From: Candidatus Woesearchaeota archaeon
Lineage (GTDB): Archaea > Nanobdellota > Nanobdellia > Woesearchaeales > GW2011-AR4
Assembly: GCA_018303655.1 (NCBI GenBank)
Contig: JAGVXT010000030.1
Location: forward strand, 1 to 43,185
DNA length: 43,185 bases
Direction of reading: 5' to 3'
Numbering within the stretch: position 1 is the stretch's first letter; each line of letters begins with the position of its first letter. The position numbers and the translations under genes were made by a program. Shown piece by piece: positions 14,354 through 22,696 of this stretch. The notes under the pieces were generated by a model. That model made no database searches and was not told where the DNA came from. It saw only the letters and a program-made list of their open reading frames with translations.

Positions 14354-17300
14354 TTATGGATTCTGACAAAAAACATTCCCGATGCAGCACTGCCCACCTC
14401 TACATTGATTTTGCGCTAAATTTTCCCCTCTGCAGTCATAATACAAAGAGCCTTTTTTGCCGCAGCTGTCAAACCAGTATATCTTGTCTCTCTCTGCACA
14501 TCTTCTTTCAACATTTGGTGTGCATTGCTCTTGGCATTCTCCATCTTTGCATTCTTCACCAGATTCGCAAGTTTCATAAATTTCTTCCAAATTGCTGCAG
14601 CTGTCAAGCCAATAAGCATTATTTCCAACACAGGTTTTTCTAGCCCTGCTCTGGCAGAATTGTGAAACATGGACATTGAAGCTAGCTGCATCTCTAAATT
14701 CCCCGTCATCAACCTGTATGGTAATTTTTGAGGCTCCATCTATGTTTTGCTTTACCTCGCAATCCATGTGCTTTTGTTCGTTAATAACACAATCAACTAA
14801 ATTAGAATTTGTTTGGTCTATTATTGTATAAATAAGATCTTTTGGCTCTGTTTCTTTGTCTTGAGCAAATCTCCAAATATTTGTGATAACGTTCCTGTGC
14901 AATTTAATGCCTGATAGTGTTATATCATTCAAGCCATTTATTGCTGGAGCTGTGTTGAATTCAGCGTCCTTTTCTTTTTGCTCTTCAATAAATTGAGCAA
15001 CACCAAGCCCCTTTATTGCATCCCTGCACTCGTCATCAAGATTGATGCTTAATTTGTAGGAAATTTTTTGCTCTTTGCCTATGCCATCAAAGTGCCACAT
15101 TATCAATGGGTCGCTCCTTATTTCCACATCGCCTTCCACATTTTCAGCAAGGTACTCATTTAAGTCTTCAATGCAGGTTTTTGGTATAAACTCAACGAAT
15201 GAAAAGTCTCTGATTTCCTGGCCCTTTTTTGGCCTTATTAAAATCTCAACATTGGTTATGCCGTCGCAAAAGGTGAATTTCCTGAACAATTCAACATTCT
15301 GTTTTGTTAATCTTATTTTTTGCACTTCTTGGTTAAAATCAGTCGGGCAGTTCTCGCAGCCAAATTCAACCGCTTCCCTTATTATTCTTTTCGAGTCTTC
15401 TTCACTTATCTCAATTGGTATGAATGTGCACTCTGGCTGGTCGCATGAGCTTGCAACTTTGGCAGAGTTTCCAGCGCCCTCTATAAAGAAGGATATCCTG
15501 TCAAACTTTGGGGTAAAGCATATGTGGTAAGGATACAACATTTCCAAATTTCCTGCGTAGAACGAGCGCTTGACCTCGCCTTCTTTGACTATAAACACAT
15601 TATTGTTGCCGCTACTCTCAATGGAGTCCTTGATAATCGGGATTTCTTTGAAGTCTTTGGAATTTATATTTCTGTTTAAATCAAAAAAATATATCTGGTC
15701 CGCTTTGCATGGTACGTCATAGCTCTGCAGCTCTTTTGCGCCAAACCTCACGCTTTTGTCCAAATTTCTCAAGTCAATCTCAAACTTTGCGATTTCCGTC
15801 TTGCAGGCTCTTTCCTTTACTACATTGACCAGATTATAGCCTGCAATAAGTATGACAACGGAAAATACGCCAACCATGCCGTACTTGAAAACTTCCCCTA
15901 TAATCTGGGCTTTCCTTGGCTTCATCACCCTTTTCTCAAACTTTTTTATTTTCCTAATTGCATTGACAAGCTCGTTGTCTATGGGCTCCGACCACTTTCT
16001 TTTGTGGTATTCCATAACTATCTCGTATAAAAACATTAAGTACCCGCCAACATAAAAAAGTATAGACATTATGAGGAAAAACACCAGCACTATGAATATC
16101 AAAAAGTGCGGAATGAATATTTCAAGCAATTTTTCGTCATAAAAATCAAGCAGGCCGCTGAAGAAATAGAATATGTACAAAGCATAAAATACAAGGCCGC
16201 CGATAATTGAAAGCGCATACAGCTCCCTTTTAACCTTTGGCTTCGAGCTTAACAGGTAGACAGCCAATCCGAATATTATTGATATTAATGAGACGGCAGT
16301 TATCACCGTGGTTTTATTCGGAAAAAATTTATCCAGAACCGATTTGCTTTCCAGCAGCGAGGCTGATAGGATGTCCACTCCGCCTAATGATATCCCTTCC
16401 CTTGTTGATAATTCAGTTATGGGAGATATGGCATAGCCAGGCAGCAGCATATAAGCCGCAGCTGATGAGTAAACGAAAAACAAAAAAACCCCGTTAAAGT
16501 GCAATTTTTTTTGTGAAAACATCTGCATCCAGACAAGTGCAGGAATTAGCAAAAATACTATGAGCGACAATGCATTAAGCGCATAATCAATGAATAACGG
16601 TATTGCAGCAAAGCTTGGCATGCTTTTTGCATCTTCCAGAAACAATTTTAAAAATGGGGTATGCCCGCTTTTCAAAAATTCAAGATAGAAATTTTCCTTT
16701 AGGAATATCAAAGAATACCCAAATACGCCTAAATCTGACAGCGCATGCAATATCAGCAATCCAGATATCGCCAAGGGCAGGGTTTTTTTGTAGTGGAATA
16801 ATGAAATAAATCTTCTGTACCATCCGGAGCTAAAGTCGCCGATCTTAAAGATAAAATTGCTTGGGTGGAATTTTTGGTGATGCTTGGCTATTTTATATAC
16901 AAAAAATACAATGCCGATTGCTATTACCGGATCATCTATTGTAAATTCAAGCCATTCCAGAATTGTATTGTAGACAAAATAGTAAAACCCAAGCAATAAA
17001 CCAAATACCAATAGGAATTTTATTGGATTGTTTTTAGGATTCTTCTGGTAAAATGAATATAAAAAGCTTGGATGCGATATCTCAATTTTTTTAGTCAGGT
17101 ACAGGCTAACCATAAGGATCCCAATAATGCCAATGTAGAATGAAAAGATGGTGGCTGCAGCCAAATTATCTGAAAAGAAAACGTAAAAGTTGTTAACAAA
17201 TGTTATGATTTTGAATTTGAATGCATTCAAAGATGTGTAGCTTATCATATCCTTGAAGAACAGGGAAAAATAGGAAACTATAATTATTGAATTTGCAAAT

Positions 17301-17506
17301 CTTGAAGTTTTTCCAAACAAAATGGAGGTTATATCCATCTTATAAAAAAGGTAGGAAAATAATACAAAGCTGACAGTGTGGTCAATCCAGTCCAAGTCGG
17401 CAGGCACGCTTGCAAAGTAGCCTACAAGCCCTATAACCATCAAAGCCCCTACCAAAAACTCCGTTATGCCGAACTCAAGCTTTTTAAGAACCTCTTTTGC
17501 AATCAT
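14354..17506 (-). CDS. Large polytopic membrane protein with exported Cys-rich C-terminal region
   Basis: The protein is not recognised. In this 1050-residue protein, about a dozen hydrophobic helices fill residues 15-500, a basic cytoplasmic loop (EYHKRKWSEPIDNELVNAIRKIKKFEKR) follows, and one more helix (GMVGVFSVVILIAGYNLVNVV, about 555-575) leads to an exported region of ~480 residues. Its last ~90 residues hold two Cys-rich repeats built around NAYWLDSC and KIYWFDSC, ending CCIGNVFCQNP. Such 'Y-W-x-D-S-C' repeats occur in DPANN surface proteins. The ATG overlaps the stop of the antiporter gene (ATGA), so it is translated with it. A transport or envelope role is likely but unproven. Confidence 0.8.
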   Translation of the reverse strand: MIAKEVLKKLEFGITEFLVGALMVIGLVGYFASVPADLDWIDHTVSFVLFSYLFYKMDITSILFGKTSRFANSIIIVSYFSLFFKDMISYTSLNAFKFKIITFVNNFYVFFSDNLAAATIFSFYIGIIGILMVSLYLTKKIEISHPSFLYSFYQKNPKNNPIKFLLVFGLLLGFYYFVYNTILEWLEFTIDDPVIAIGIVFFVYKIAKHHQKFHPSNFIFKIGDFSSGWYRRFISLFHYKKTLPLAISGLLILHALSDLGVFGYSLIFLKENFYLEFLKSGHTPFLKLFLEDAKSMPSFAAIPLFIDYALNALSLIVFLLIPALVWMQMFSQKKLHFNGVFLFFVYSSAAAYMLLPGYAISPITELSTREGISLGGVDILSASLLESKSVLDKFFPNKTTVITAVSLISIIFGLAVYLLSSKPKVKRELYALSIIGGLVFYALYIFYFFSGLLDFYDEKLLEIFIPHFLIFIVLVFFLIMSILFYVGGYLMFLYEIVMEYHKRKWSEPIDNELVNAIRKIKKFEKRVMKPRKAQIIGEVFKYGMVGVFSVVILIAGYNLVNVVKERACKTEIAKFEIDLRNLDKSVRFGAKELQSYDVPCKADQIYFFDLNRNINSKDFKEIPIIKDSIESSGNNNVFIVKEGEVKRSFYAGNLEMLYPYHICFTPKFDRISFFIEGAGNSAKVASSCDQPECTFIPIEISEEDSKRIIREAVEFGCENCPTDFNQEVQKIRLTKQNVELFRKFTFCDGITNVEILIRPKKGQEIRDFSFVEFIPKTCIEDLNEYLAENVEGDVEIRSDPLIMWHFDGIGKEQKISYKLSINLDDECRDAIKGLGVAQFIEEQKEKDAEFNTAPAINGLNDITLSGIKLHRNVITNIWRFAQDKETEPKDLIYTIIDQTNSNLVDCVINEQKHMDCEVKQNIDGASKITIQVDDGEFRDAASFNVHVSQFCQSRARKTCVGNNAYWLDSCSNLEEIYETCESGEECKDGECQEQCTPNVERRCAERDKIYWFDSCGKKGSLYYDCRGENLAQNQCRGGQCCIGNVFCQNP

Positions 17507-18711
17507 TGCTGTTCCATAATTTTCGCATGTTTTTTGACTAATAGCTTAAATACAATTGGGGCTAAAAATGTGCTGAATAAAGCTACTGTGATTATTACAG
17601 TAAATATATCAACAGTTATTAATCCGCTATTAAGCGCCAGCGTGGCTATCACAATCTCTGTATCGCCCTTTGGAATAACCCCCCATCCTATTATAATGCC
17701 TTCTGTCAAAGTTCCCCTGCTTAACAAAACGCCAATAATCGTTCCGGTTAATGTGCCAAGAATATCAATTAGGATAAGGACAAAAATCAGAAGTAAGCTG
17801 GAAGGCAGAGTTGTTATGCTTGTGTTAAGCCCTACATTAACAAAGAACAAGGGTATGAGGAAGCCAAAGGATATGATGTGTATTGAGTGCGAAATCTCGT
17901 TTTTTCTCCAAGGCTTTCTGCCTTCTCCTGTAAGAAGAGTTTGCCTTACAAGAACTCCGGCTATCAATGCCCCTATCAGCGAGCCTATCCCGAAAAGCTC
18001 TGAAAGATAAGACATTAAAAGAACTATAATCAGGGATCCCATAAACAGCGTTGATTTGGAATTGTCCCTTTCAAATATTTTTAAAGCAAAAGGTATCAAT
18101 AAAATTCTTGATAGAATAATGATTCCAACAAAAACTAGTATGCCCAAAACCAGTTTTTGAAAGCTGGCCTGTCCCAGAGAAACAGAATTAAAAAGAAATA
18201 AAATAAAGCTTATAAGCAATAGTTCAAATACATCATCAACTGTTCCTGATGCTATTATAATATTAGCTATCCTGCTCTTTAAAATTTTTGCTTCTTCCAG
18301 AATATCCAAGGAAATGGCCTGCGAACTTACTGAAACAGAAATGCCGATTATTACTGAGGTTGTGTTATTAAAATGAAACAAAAATTTGCCAGCAAGAAAC
18401 CCCGCAGTCAATGGTATCAGTGTATTAAAAACCGCTATCAGGGAAGACTCCCTAAAATTTTTCCTGAATTTTTTAAGATTTATCTCCAGACCCACAAAGA
18501 AGAATAATAAGATTATGCCTATGTTTGTGATAAATGAAAAAACAGGAATTATCTGCTCTGTGAATAATAAGTTCTTTATGAGAGGAATTCCTAAAACTAC
18601 CCCTGCCAGAATCTGGCCGATTACTCTTGGCAGCCCAAAATGCCTAAAAATCTCTGAAATCAGATATGCAAGAAGCAGCGCAATAAAAATTACTAGTAAT
18701 GCATTTGTCAT
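17503..18711 (-). CDS. CPA2-family monovalent cation/proton antiporter
   Basis: 402 residues with about 12 membrane helices. FGLPRVIGQILAGVVLG (25-41) and FFVGLEINLKKFRK (71-84) are hallmarks of the Na+/H+ exchanger and KefB branch. Asp159-Asp160 in GTVDDVFELLL lie at the ion-binding centre of CPA2 carriers. GWGVIPKGDTEIVIATLALN near 345-364 matches the conserved P-x-G loop, with Lys in place of the commoner Arg. There is no C-terminal TrkA-N/RCK regulatory domain. Na+ or K+ extrusion in exchange for protons is the expected role. It is in an apparent operon with the downstream 1050-residue membrane protein (4-base overlap) and probably the upstream 188-residue membrane protein. Confidence 0.93.
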   Translation of the reverse strand: MTNALLVIFIALLLAYLISEIFRHFGLPRVIGQILAGVVLGIPLIKNLLFTEQIIPVFSFITNIGIILLFFFVGLEINLKKFRKNFRESSLIAVFNTLIPLTAGFLAGKFLFHFNNTTSVIIGISVSVSSQAISLDILEEAKILKSRIANIIIASGTVDDVFELLLISFILFLFNSVSLGQASFQKLVLGILVFVGIIILSRILLIPFALKIFERDNSKSTLFMGSLIIVLLMSYLSELFGIGSLIGALIAGVLVRQTLLTGEGRKPWRKNEISHSIHIISFGFLIPLFFVNVGLNTSITTLPSSLLLIFVLILIDILGTLTGTIIGVLLSRGTLTEGIIIGWGVIPKGDTEIVIATLALNSGLITVDIFTVIITVALFSTFLAPIVFKLLVKKHAKIMEQQ

Positions 18712-18765
18712 TTTTAATTTTCAGCTAACTTATGTGTATTTATACTTTTCTTTTGCTGGAAACCT

Positions 18766-19332
18766 TTAAGAGCTTTCTTGATAAACTCTAGGCTCAGGCG
18801 TTATTCGGTCAAAAATTTCAATAACCCACCAGTATAGCGGGAAGAACAACAGTATAGCTAAACAGGTTTGAAAATCAAATTTTATGACATTATATACTAT
18901 GGGGGTTGTCATAACCAAAACGTATGTAATCCATCGTATCCTGCCTATGTAAAAAACAATCCTTTCAATTTTTATTCCCGCTATGATCACAAAAACACCA
19001 TATATGAGAACTGCCAATGAAAGAAAGAATTTTATGAGCACCCCAAATGTAAGTCTTATAATCCCTTCAGAAATAAGCCTATATAAGTACCTTGCCCAGT
19101 CAACGCTTGCAAGTATTGGCATTACTCCATTCCCAATGGCATTTCCAAAGCTTGTGCCGTGCTTTTCCATAAAAAACTCCGTAAAGAACCAGTTAATCCA
19201 TATTGGGATAATGATCCAAAACATCTCCGGCTCTTGTAAAGGGGCTGCAAAAATTGACAGCCAGTGCAAAAATAAGCCCCATAACGAAAACAATACAGAT
19301 AACACAATGCTTCCAAAGCTAATAAATATCAC
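18766..19332 (-). CDS. Small multi-pass membrane protein of unknown function
   Basis: This 188-residue protein is not recognised. Hydrophobic segments lie at about 3-28, 38-50, 98-125 and 135-175; the loop FTEFFMEKHGTSFGNAIGNG is polar and may be conserved. It precedes the antiporter gene on the same strand with a 54-nt gap, so co-transcription is likely. The start is taken as GTG 19332, because a TATA box (ATTTATAAAA on the minus strand, about 19350) would begin the transcript right there. An AGGTG stretch overlaps that GTG, so a slightly later start is possible. Confidence 0.7.
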   Translation of the reverse strand: MIFISFGSIVLSVLFSLWGLFLHWLSIFAAPLQEPEMFWIIIPIWINWFFTEFFMEKHGTSFGNAIGNGVMPILASVDWARYLYRLISEGIIRLTFGVLIKFFLSLAVLIYGVFVIIAGIKIERIVFYIGRIRWITYVLVMTTPIVYNVIKFDFQTCLAILLFFPLYWWVIEIFDRITPEPRVYQESS

Positions 19333-19418
19333 CTGTTCTTGACTTTTTTATAAATGACTATAAAAATCTGTTGAATTTTAAATAAATATATAAAAGTTAA
19401 TGAGTTAACAATTTAAAC

Positions 19419-20207
19419 ATGGCAAGGATTGTTTTGGACCTGACAAAAAGCATAGATGAGAATGCTGCTGCCTATTTTGAAAAGGCAAAGAAAATAAAGA
19501 AAAAGATTGAGGGAGCGGAAAAGGCGCTAAATGACAGCATCAGGAAGCTTCGTGAGCTTGAGCTGAAAAAGGAAAAGATAATCCTTGAAAAGTCAAAGCA
19601 GGCAAAGCTGAAGGAAAGGAAGCAGGAATGGTACGAAAAGTTCAGGTGGTTCATCAGCTCTGAAGGGTTTTTGGCTGTTGGCGGAAGGGACGCTACCTCT
19701 AACGAGATTGTTGTGAAAAAGCACACTGATGCAAATGATATGGTGTTCCACACAGACATGGTTGGAAGCCCTTTTTTTGTTGTAAAAAGCGAAGGAAAGT
19801 TAATTGGAGAAAAAACAAAAGAAGAAACTGCTGATGCTACATGCACTTTCAGCAGGGTTTGGAAGCTTGGGCTGCAGACAAGCTCTGTTTTTTATGTAAG
19901 CCCGGAGCAGGTAAGCAAAAAGACAAAAGCGGGAGAATACATGGGCAAGGGCGCTTTCATGATTTATGGCAAGGCAAATTATATTGGCAATAAGGTAAAT
20001 TTAGCAATCGGAATTAATCAAAGCCAGCAAATAATGTCTGGGCCTCTTGACGCAATTAAAACAAGCTGCGATAATTATGTTGTTTTAATCCAAGGTGATG
20101 AAAAAGCAAGCTCGGTTGCAAAATACATCCAGCACAAGATAGGGGGCACAATTGATGAGATAATAAGAGCGCTGCCAAGCGGAGGGTTTAAGGTTAAGAA
20201 GGAGTAA
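19419..20207 (+). CDS. Stand-alone NFACT-R domain protein (RqcH/Rqc2-related)
   Basis: The 262 residues comprise an N-terminal coiled coil (about 15-75, Lys/Glu-rich) followed by an NFACT-R domain. GGRDATSNEIVVKKH (89-103), DMVFHTDMVGSPFFVVKSEG and PEQVSKKTKAGEYMGKGAFM (163-182) match the RNA-binding half of Rqc2/RqcH/NEMF/FbpA. Full-length archaeal members have 550 or more residues, with NFACT-N and HhH domains in front; these are absent here. Family members bind 60S/50S subunits carrying peptidyl-tRNA and recruit Ala-tRNA for nascent-chain tailing. The short form should retain the RNA-binding part only. A TATA box (AAATATATAAAAG) lies about 30 nt upstream. Confidence 0.88.
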   Translation: MARIVLDLTKSIDENAAAYFEKAKKIKKKIEGAEKALNDSIRKLRELELKKEKIILEKSKQAKLKERKQEWYEKFRWFISSEGFLAVGGRDATSNEIVVKKHTDANDMVFHTDMVGSPFFVVKSEGKLIGEKTKEETADATCTFSRVWKLGLQTSSVFYVSPEQVSKKTKAGEYMGKGAFMIYGKANYIGNKVNLAIGINQSQQIMSGPLDAIKTSCDNYVVLIQGDEKASSVAKYIQHKIGGTIDEIIRALPSGGFKVKKE

Positions 20208-20261
20208 AAATAATTATTAATTAACAAAATATATAAATCAAGGTGTCTGGCAGAAAAGGAT

Positions 20262-20336
20262 ATGGAAAATCTTATAGAAAGATTTGACGGAAACTCAGAT
20301 GCCAAGGAAAAGATAAGCCAATTTATTAATTCCTAA
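20262..20336 (+). CDS. 24-codon frame translationally coupled to nnrE
   Basis: ATG 20262 opens MENLIERFDGNSDAKEKISQ and stops with TAA at 20334-20336, whose last base is the first base of the nnrE ATG (TAATG). A TATA box (AAATATATAAAT, about 20227-20238) is placed so that the transcript would start near this ATG. The frame may be a real micro-protein, a coupling leader, or the relic of an in-frame head. It is charged and helix-prone, with no recognised family. Confidence 0.4.
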   Translation: MENLIERFDGNSDAKEKISQFINS

Positions 20337-20932
20337 TGACTATCTCATCACAGGACATGAGGATTTTGGAGGCAAAAAGCAGCATCCCAAGGTCCGTTTT
20401 AATGGAAAATGCAGGCAGGGCTGTTTACCGGACAATAAAGCAACGGTTTGATTTAAAGGACAAAAAAATTCTTGTTGTGTGCTACCACGGCAACAATGGA
20501 GGGGATGGATTTGTGGCTGCAAGACATTTGTGTGATGAAGCGGAAACAGACATCCTTTTTATTGGCGATGAATCAAAATTTAAAAAAGAGGCATTGAGTA
20601 ACTTCAAGAAGATTGAGCACAATGAGAAAATCCAGTTTCTTGTTGATGATGAAGTGGATTTTGACGCTTACGACATAATTGTTGATGCAATCTTGGGCAC
20701 CGGGATGCAAGGCGGGCTTAACAAAGTAATTTCTGCTGTTATAGATGAGATAAACAACTCAAAAGCATACAAAGTTTCTGTTGACATACCGACTGGACTG
20801 GACCCGGACACTGGAGTTATGGTTGACAAATCGGTTAATGCAGACTTGATTGTTACATTTCATGACATTAAAAAAGGGCTCGAAACAATGCAGGAAAAGA
20901 CAGTTGTAGCTGATATTGGATTGCCTAAATAA
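20336..20932 (+). CDS. nnrE: NAD(P)H-hydrate epimerase
   Basis: The enzyme interconverts the R and S forms of hydrated NAD(P)H so that the dehydratase can repair them. ENAGRAVYRTI (24-34), NNGGDGFVAARHL (56-68) and VDIPTGLDPDTG (147-158) are the YjeF_N signature motifs, and VDAILGTGMQGGL matches the phosphate-binding part. The 198-residue length fits the single YjeF_N domain. In many archaea and bacteria the two repair activities are one fused protein; here they are separate adjacent genes. The start overlaps the stop of a 24-codon frame. nnrD follows after 10 nt. Confidence 0.92.
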   Translation: MTISSQDMRILEAKSSIPRSVLMENAGRAVYRTIKQRFDLKDKKILVVCYHGNNGGDGFVAARHLCDEAETDILFIGDESKFKKEALSNFKKIEHNEKIQFLVDDEVDFDAYDIIVDAILGTGMQGGLNKVISAVIDEINNSKAYKVSVDIPTGLDPDTGVMVDKSVNADLIVTFHDIKKGLETMQEKTVVADIGLPK

Positions 20933-20942
20933 AACAAGCAAA

Positions 20943-21815
20943 ATGAACTTCATAACAAAATTACAAATAAAACTGCCTGATAGAAGAAAGGACAGCCATA
21001 AAGGGGACAATGGCATGGTTCTTGCTGTTGGCGGCTCAAGGGATTTTGCTGGAGCTATTGCATTGGCAGGGCTGGCAGCATTAAGAAGCGGCTGCGATTT
21101 GGTCAAGGTTATTGCGCCGGAAAAGGTTGCATGGGCAATAAACACCTATTCTCCAGATTTGATAACTATGAAATTAAAGGGAGATTATTTTAACTTAAAT
21201 CATTCTGATATCATTAAAAAATCAATGGAAAGATTTGATGTTTTGCTGATTGGTAACGGAATTGGGTTAAGCAAAAGTACAAGGCAATTCTGCAAAAAAA
21301 CAATAAAAATCATTAAAAAACTAAAAGTCATTGATGCTGACGCTATTAAGTCAATTTCAATGAATGATGTGAAAAACTCCATAATCACCCCGCATTCAAA
21401 AGAGCTGGAATATTTTTTGATTAATTCCAAAATCAATAAAAATATTATTAAAAAAATCAGCAATACAAAAAATATTCAAAAAAAATCACAATTAATAAAA
21501 AAAATAACTCAGAAATTTTTGAATAAAAGCAACATAATTCTATTAAAAGGTAAAATTGACATTATTATTTCAAAAAATAAAATTTTTTACAACAAAACAG
21601 GCAATGCAGGCATGACAAAAGGCGGCACAGGAGATGTCTTGGCTGGATTGTGCGCAGGATTTCTGGCGCAAAGCAAGGACCTGTTGCAGAGCGCAATCAA
21701 TGCAGCGTATTTTAATGGCATGATTGGCGACATTTTACTGAAAAAGAAAAAAGGGTTTACGTTTCTTGCATCAGATATGGTTGGGGAGATAAAGAGGATA
21801 AGGGCCTATTCCTGA
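20943..21815 (+). CDS. nnrD: ADP-dependent NAD(P)H-hydrate dehydratase
   Basis: This is the partner of nnrE; it removes water from (S)-NAD(P)HX with ADP as phosphate donor. It has a ribokinase-like YjeF_C fold: KGDNGMVLAVGGSRDFAGAI (21-40), DADAIKSI, ITPHSKELEYFL, and GMTKGGTGDVLAGLCAGFLA, which contains the catalytic Asp and anion hole (GTGDVL). Length is 290 residues from ATG 20943; a TTG at 20916 in the same frame would overlap nnrE and is less likely. The middle (about 165-215) is rich in Lys, Ile and Asn and more AT-rich than its surroundings. The last codons overlap the convergent DUF4346 gene by 10 bases. Confidence 0.93.
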   Translation: MNFITKLQIKLPDRRKDSHKGDNGMVLAVGGSRDFAGAIALAGLAALRSGCDLVKVIAPEKVAWAINTYSPDLITMKLKGDYFNLNHSDIIKKSMERFDVLLIGNGIGLSKSTRQFCKKTIKIIKKLKVIDADAIKSISMNDVKNSIITPHSKELEYFLINSKINKNIIKKISNTKNIQKKSQLIKKITQKFLNKSNIILLKGKIDIIISKNKIFYNKTGNAGMTKGGTGDVLAGLCAGFLAQSKDLLQSAINAAYFNGMIGDILLKKKKGFTFLASDMVGEIKRIRAYS

Positions 21816-22165
21816 ACATACTCAACGCCAAGGGCAAGGCAAATCTCAGCTTTCTTCAGTTCCTTGCCGATGTATGCTGCATGGTCAAGCACCTTGAACC
21901 AGTTCTTGCTGTGCTGGTCATTAAACTTGAATATTTCAACATACAAGTCCTGGGCTCTTTTGCCCCTGAATTCTTTAAGAATTGTGTGCTTGTAGTCGCA
22001 GATTCCAACTCCTATTTCATGGGTGTCCCAGTAAATCCTTATCAAGGTGTAGCAGCCGTCGTCATTTCTGTGGTCTTTGTAGTCGTCATACGGCTTTGTG
22101 CGTATCACTTCAAAATCATCGGCTACTTTCTTGTCCTTCACCCATGCGGGCTTGTCTATCGCCAT
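21806..22165 (-). CDS. DUF4346-like protein
   Basis: The 119 residues contain GCYTLIRIYWDTHEIGVGICDY and, at the end, LDHAAYIGKELKKAEICLALGVEYVQE. This resembles DUF4346, the C-terminal domain of some archaeal dihydropteroate-synthase-related proteins, with its H-A-x-Y-x-G-x-E-L-x-K-A-E-x-A-L block. Here it stands alone. It is cytoplasmic, with no membrane helix. The biochemical role of the domain is not settled; a pterin or cofactor link is only suggested by its fusions. The family match is from memory of the motif. The 3' end overlaps nnrD by 10 bases, tail to tail. Confidence 0.7.
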   Translation of the reverse strand: MAIDKPAWVKDKKVADDFEVIRTKPYDDYKDHRNDDGCYTLIRIYWDTHEIGVGICDYKHTILKEFRGKRAQDLYVEIFKFNDQHSKNWFKVLDHAAYIGKELKKAEICLALGVEYVQE

Positions 22166-22237
22166 AGCTGAAGCGAATTTTACTCAATTTAAAATTCTTT
22201 TGTTTTGACTGCTTAAGCTCCAAATTCCGAAAGCTTT

Positions 22238-22307
22238 AAATACTATTAATTTAAATATTTTTTAGATTATTTTTAAAAATGTTAAAAATACTATTTAAAA
22301 TACTATT
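22238..22307 (+). promoter_or_regulatory. Three AAATACTATT repeats before the AbrB-like gene
   Basis: AAATACTATT occurs at 22238-22247, 22286-22295 and 22298-22307, the last two spaced 12 bp apart and ending just 6 bp before the ATG at 22314. Repeats so placed are natural binding sites for the small AbrB-like protein encoded directly downstream. The same TACTATT core appears in the palindromes in front of the other AbrB-like gene (26483-26526). Confidence 0.5.
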
Positions 22308-22313
22308 ATCAAG

Positions 22314-22475
22314 ATGGTAAAAATCCAAAAGCTTCCTTCCGGGCAGCTTGTAATCACAATTCCAAAGCTTATTGCACAGTATGAAGGAATAAGGAAAGGC
22401 ATGGAACTGGAATTCAGGAAGCACAAAGACGGCTTCATACTGGAAATTTTGGATAAAAGGAAAAAAGGTGGTTGA
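22314..22475 (+). CDS. AbrB/SpoVT-type small DNA-binding protein
   Basis: This 53-residue protein begins VKIQKLPSGQLVITIPKLIA, followed by KGMELEF and DGFILEIL. This is the swapped-hairpin beta barrel of the AbrB/MazE superfamily (G-Q-x-V-I-T-I-P, then G-M-E-L). Such dimers bind DNA as transition-state regulators or as antitoxins. It has the full length of one domain and a basic tail RKKGG. A 48-codon gene begins 2 nt after its stop, so the two form a small module. TACTATT repeats directly upstream suggest self-regulation. Confidence 0.8.
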   Translation: MVKIQKLPSGQLVITIPKLIAQYEGIRKGMELEFRKHKDGFILEILDKRKKGG

Positions 22476-22477
22476 AC

Positions 22478-22624
22478 TTGAGAATAGAAGATCTGGCAAA
22501 AATGTTAGGCAAGACAAGAACCGAAATTGAGGAAATGCTCAAGGCGCAGGACGTCATTGAGCTGAACCTGAGTGAAAGAAAACAAAAGTACAGGGAAGAG
22601 GATGATTTCAGGATTTTTGAATAA
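22478..22624 (+). CDS. 48-residue HTH-like protein paired with AbrB-like gene
   Basis: The frame starts at TTG 22478 (TTG 22472 is possible) behind AAAGGTGGT, a strong Shine-Dalgarno match inside the end of the AbrB-like gene. The product RIEDLAKMLGKTRTEIEEML, then Glu-Arg-Lys-rich residues and DDFRIFE, looks like a two-helix, helix-turn-helix-type unit with an acidic tail. It is too small for a RelE- or PIN-type toxin. It could be a partner that modifies DNA binding by the AbrB-like protein; the family is not recognised. Confidence 0.6.
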   Translation: MRIEDLAKMLGKTRTEIEEMLKAQDVIELNLSERKQKYREEDDFRIFE

Positions 22625-22696
22625 AATTATTAAGTTCAAACAGCAGGTTTAATAAAGAGAACTTCCTGAAAATTTAGGAATATCAAAAGAGGGCAA

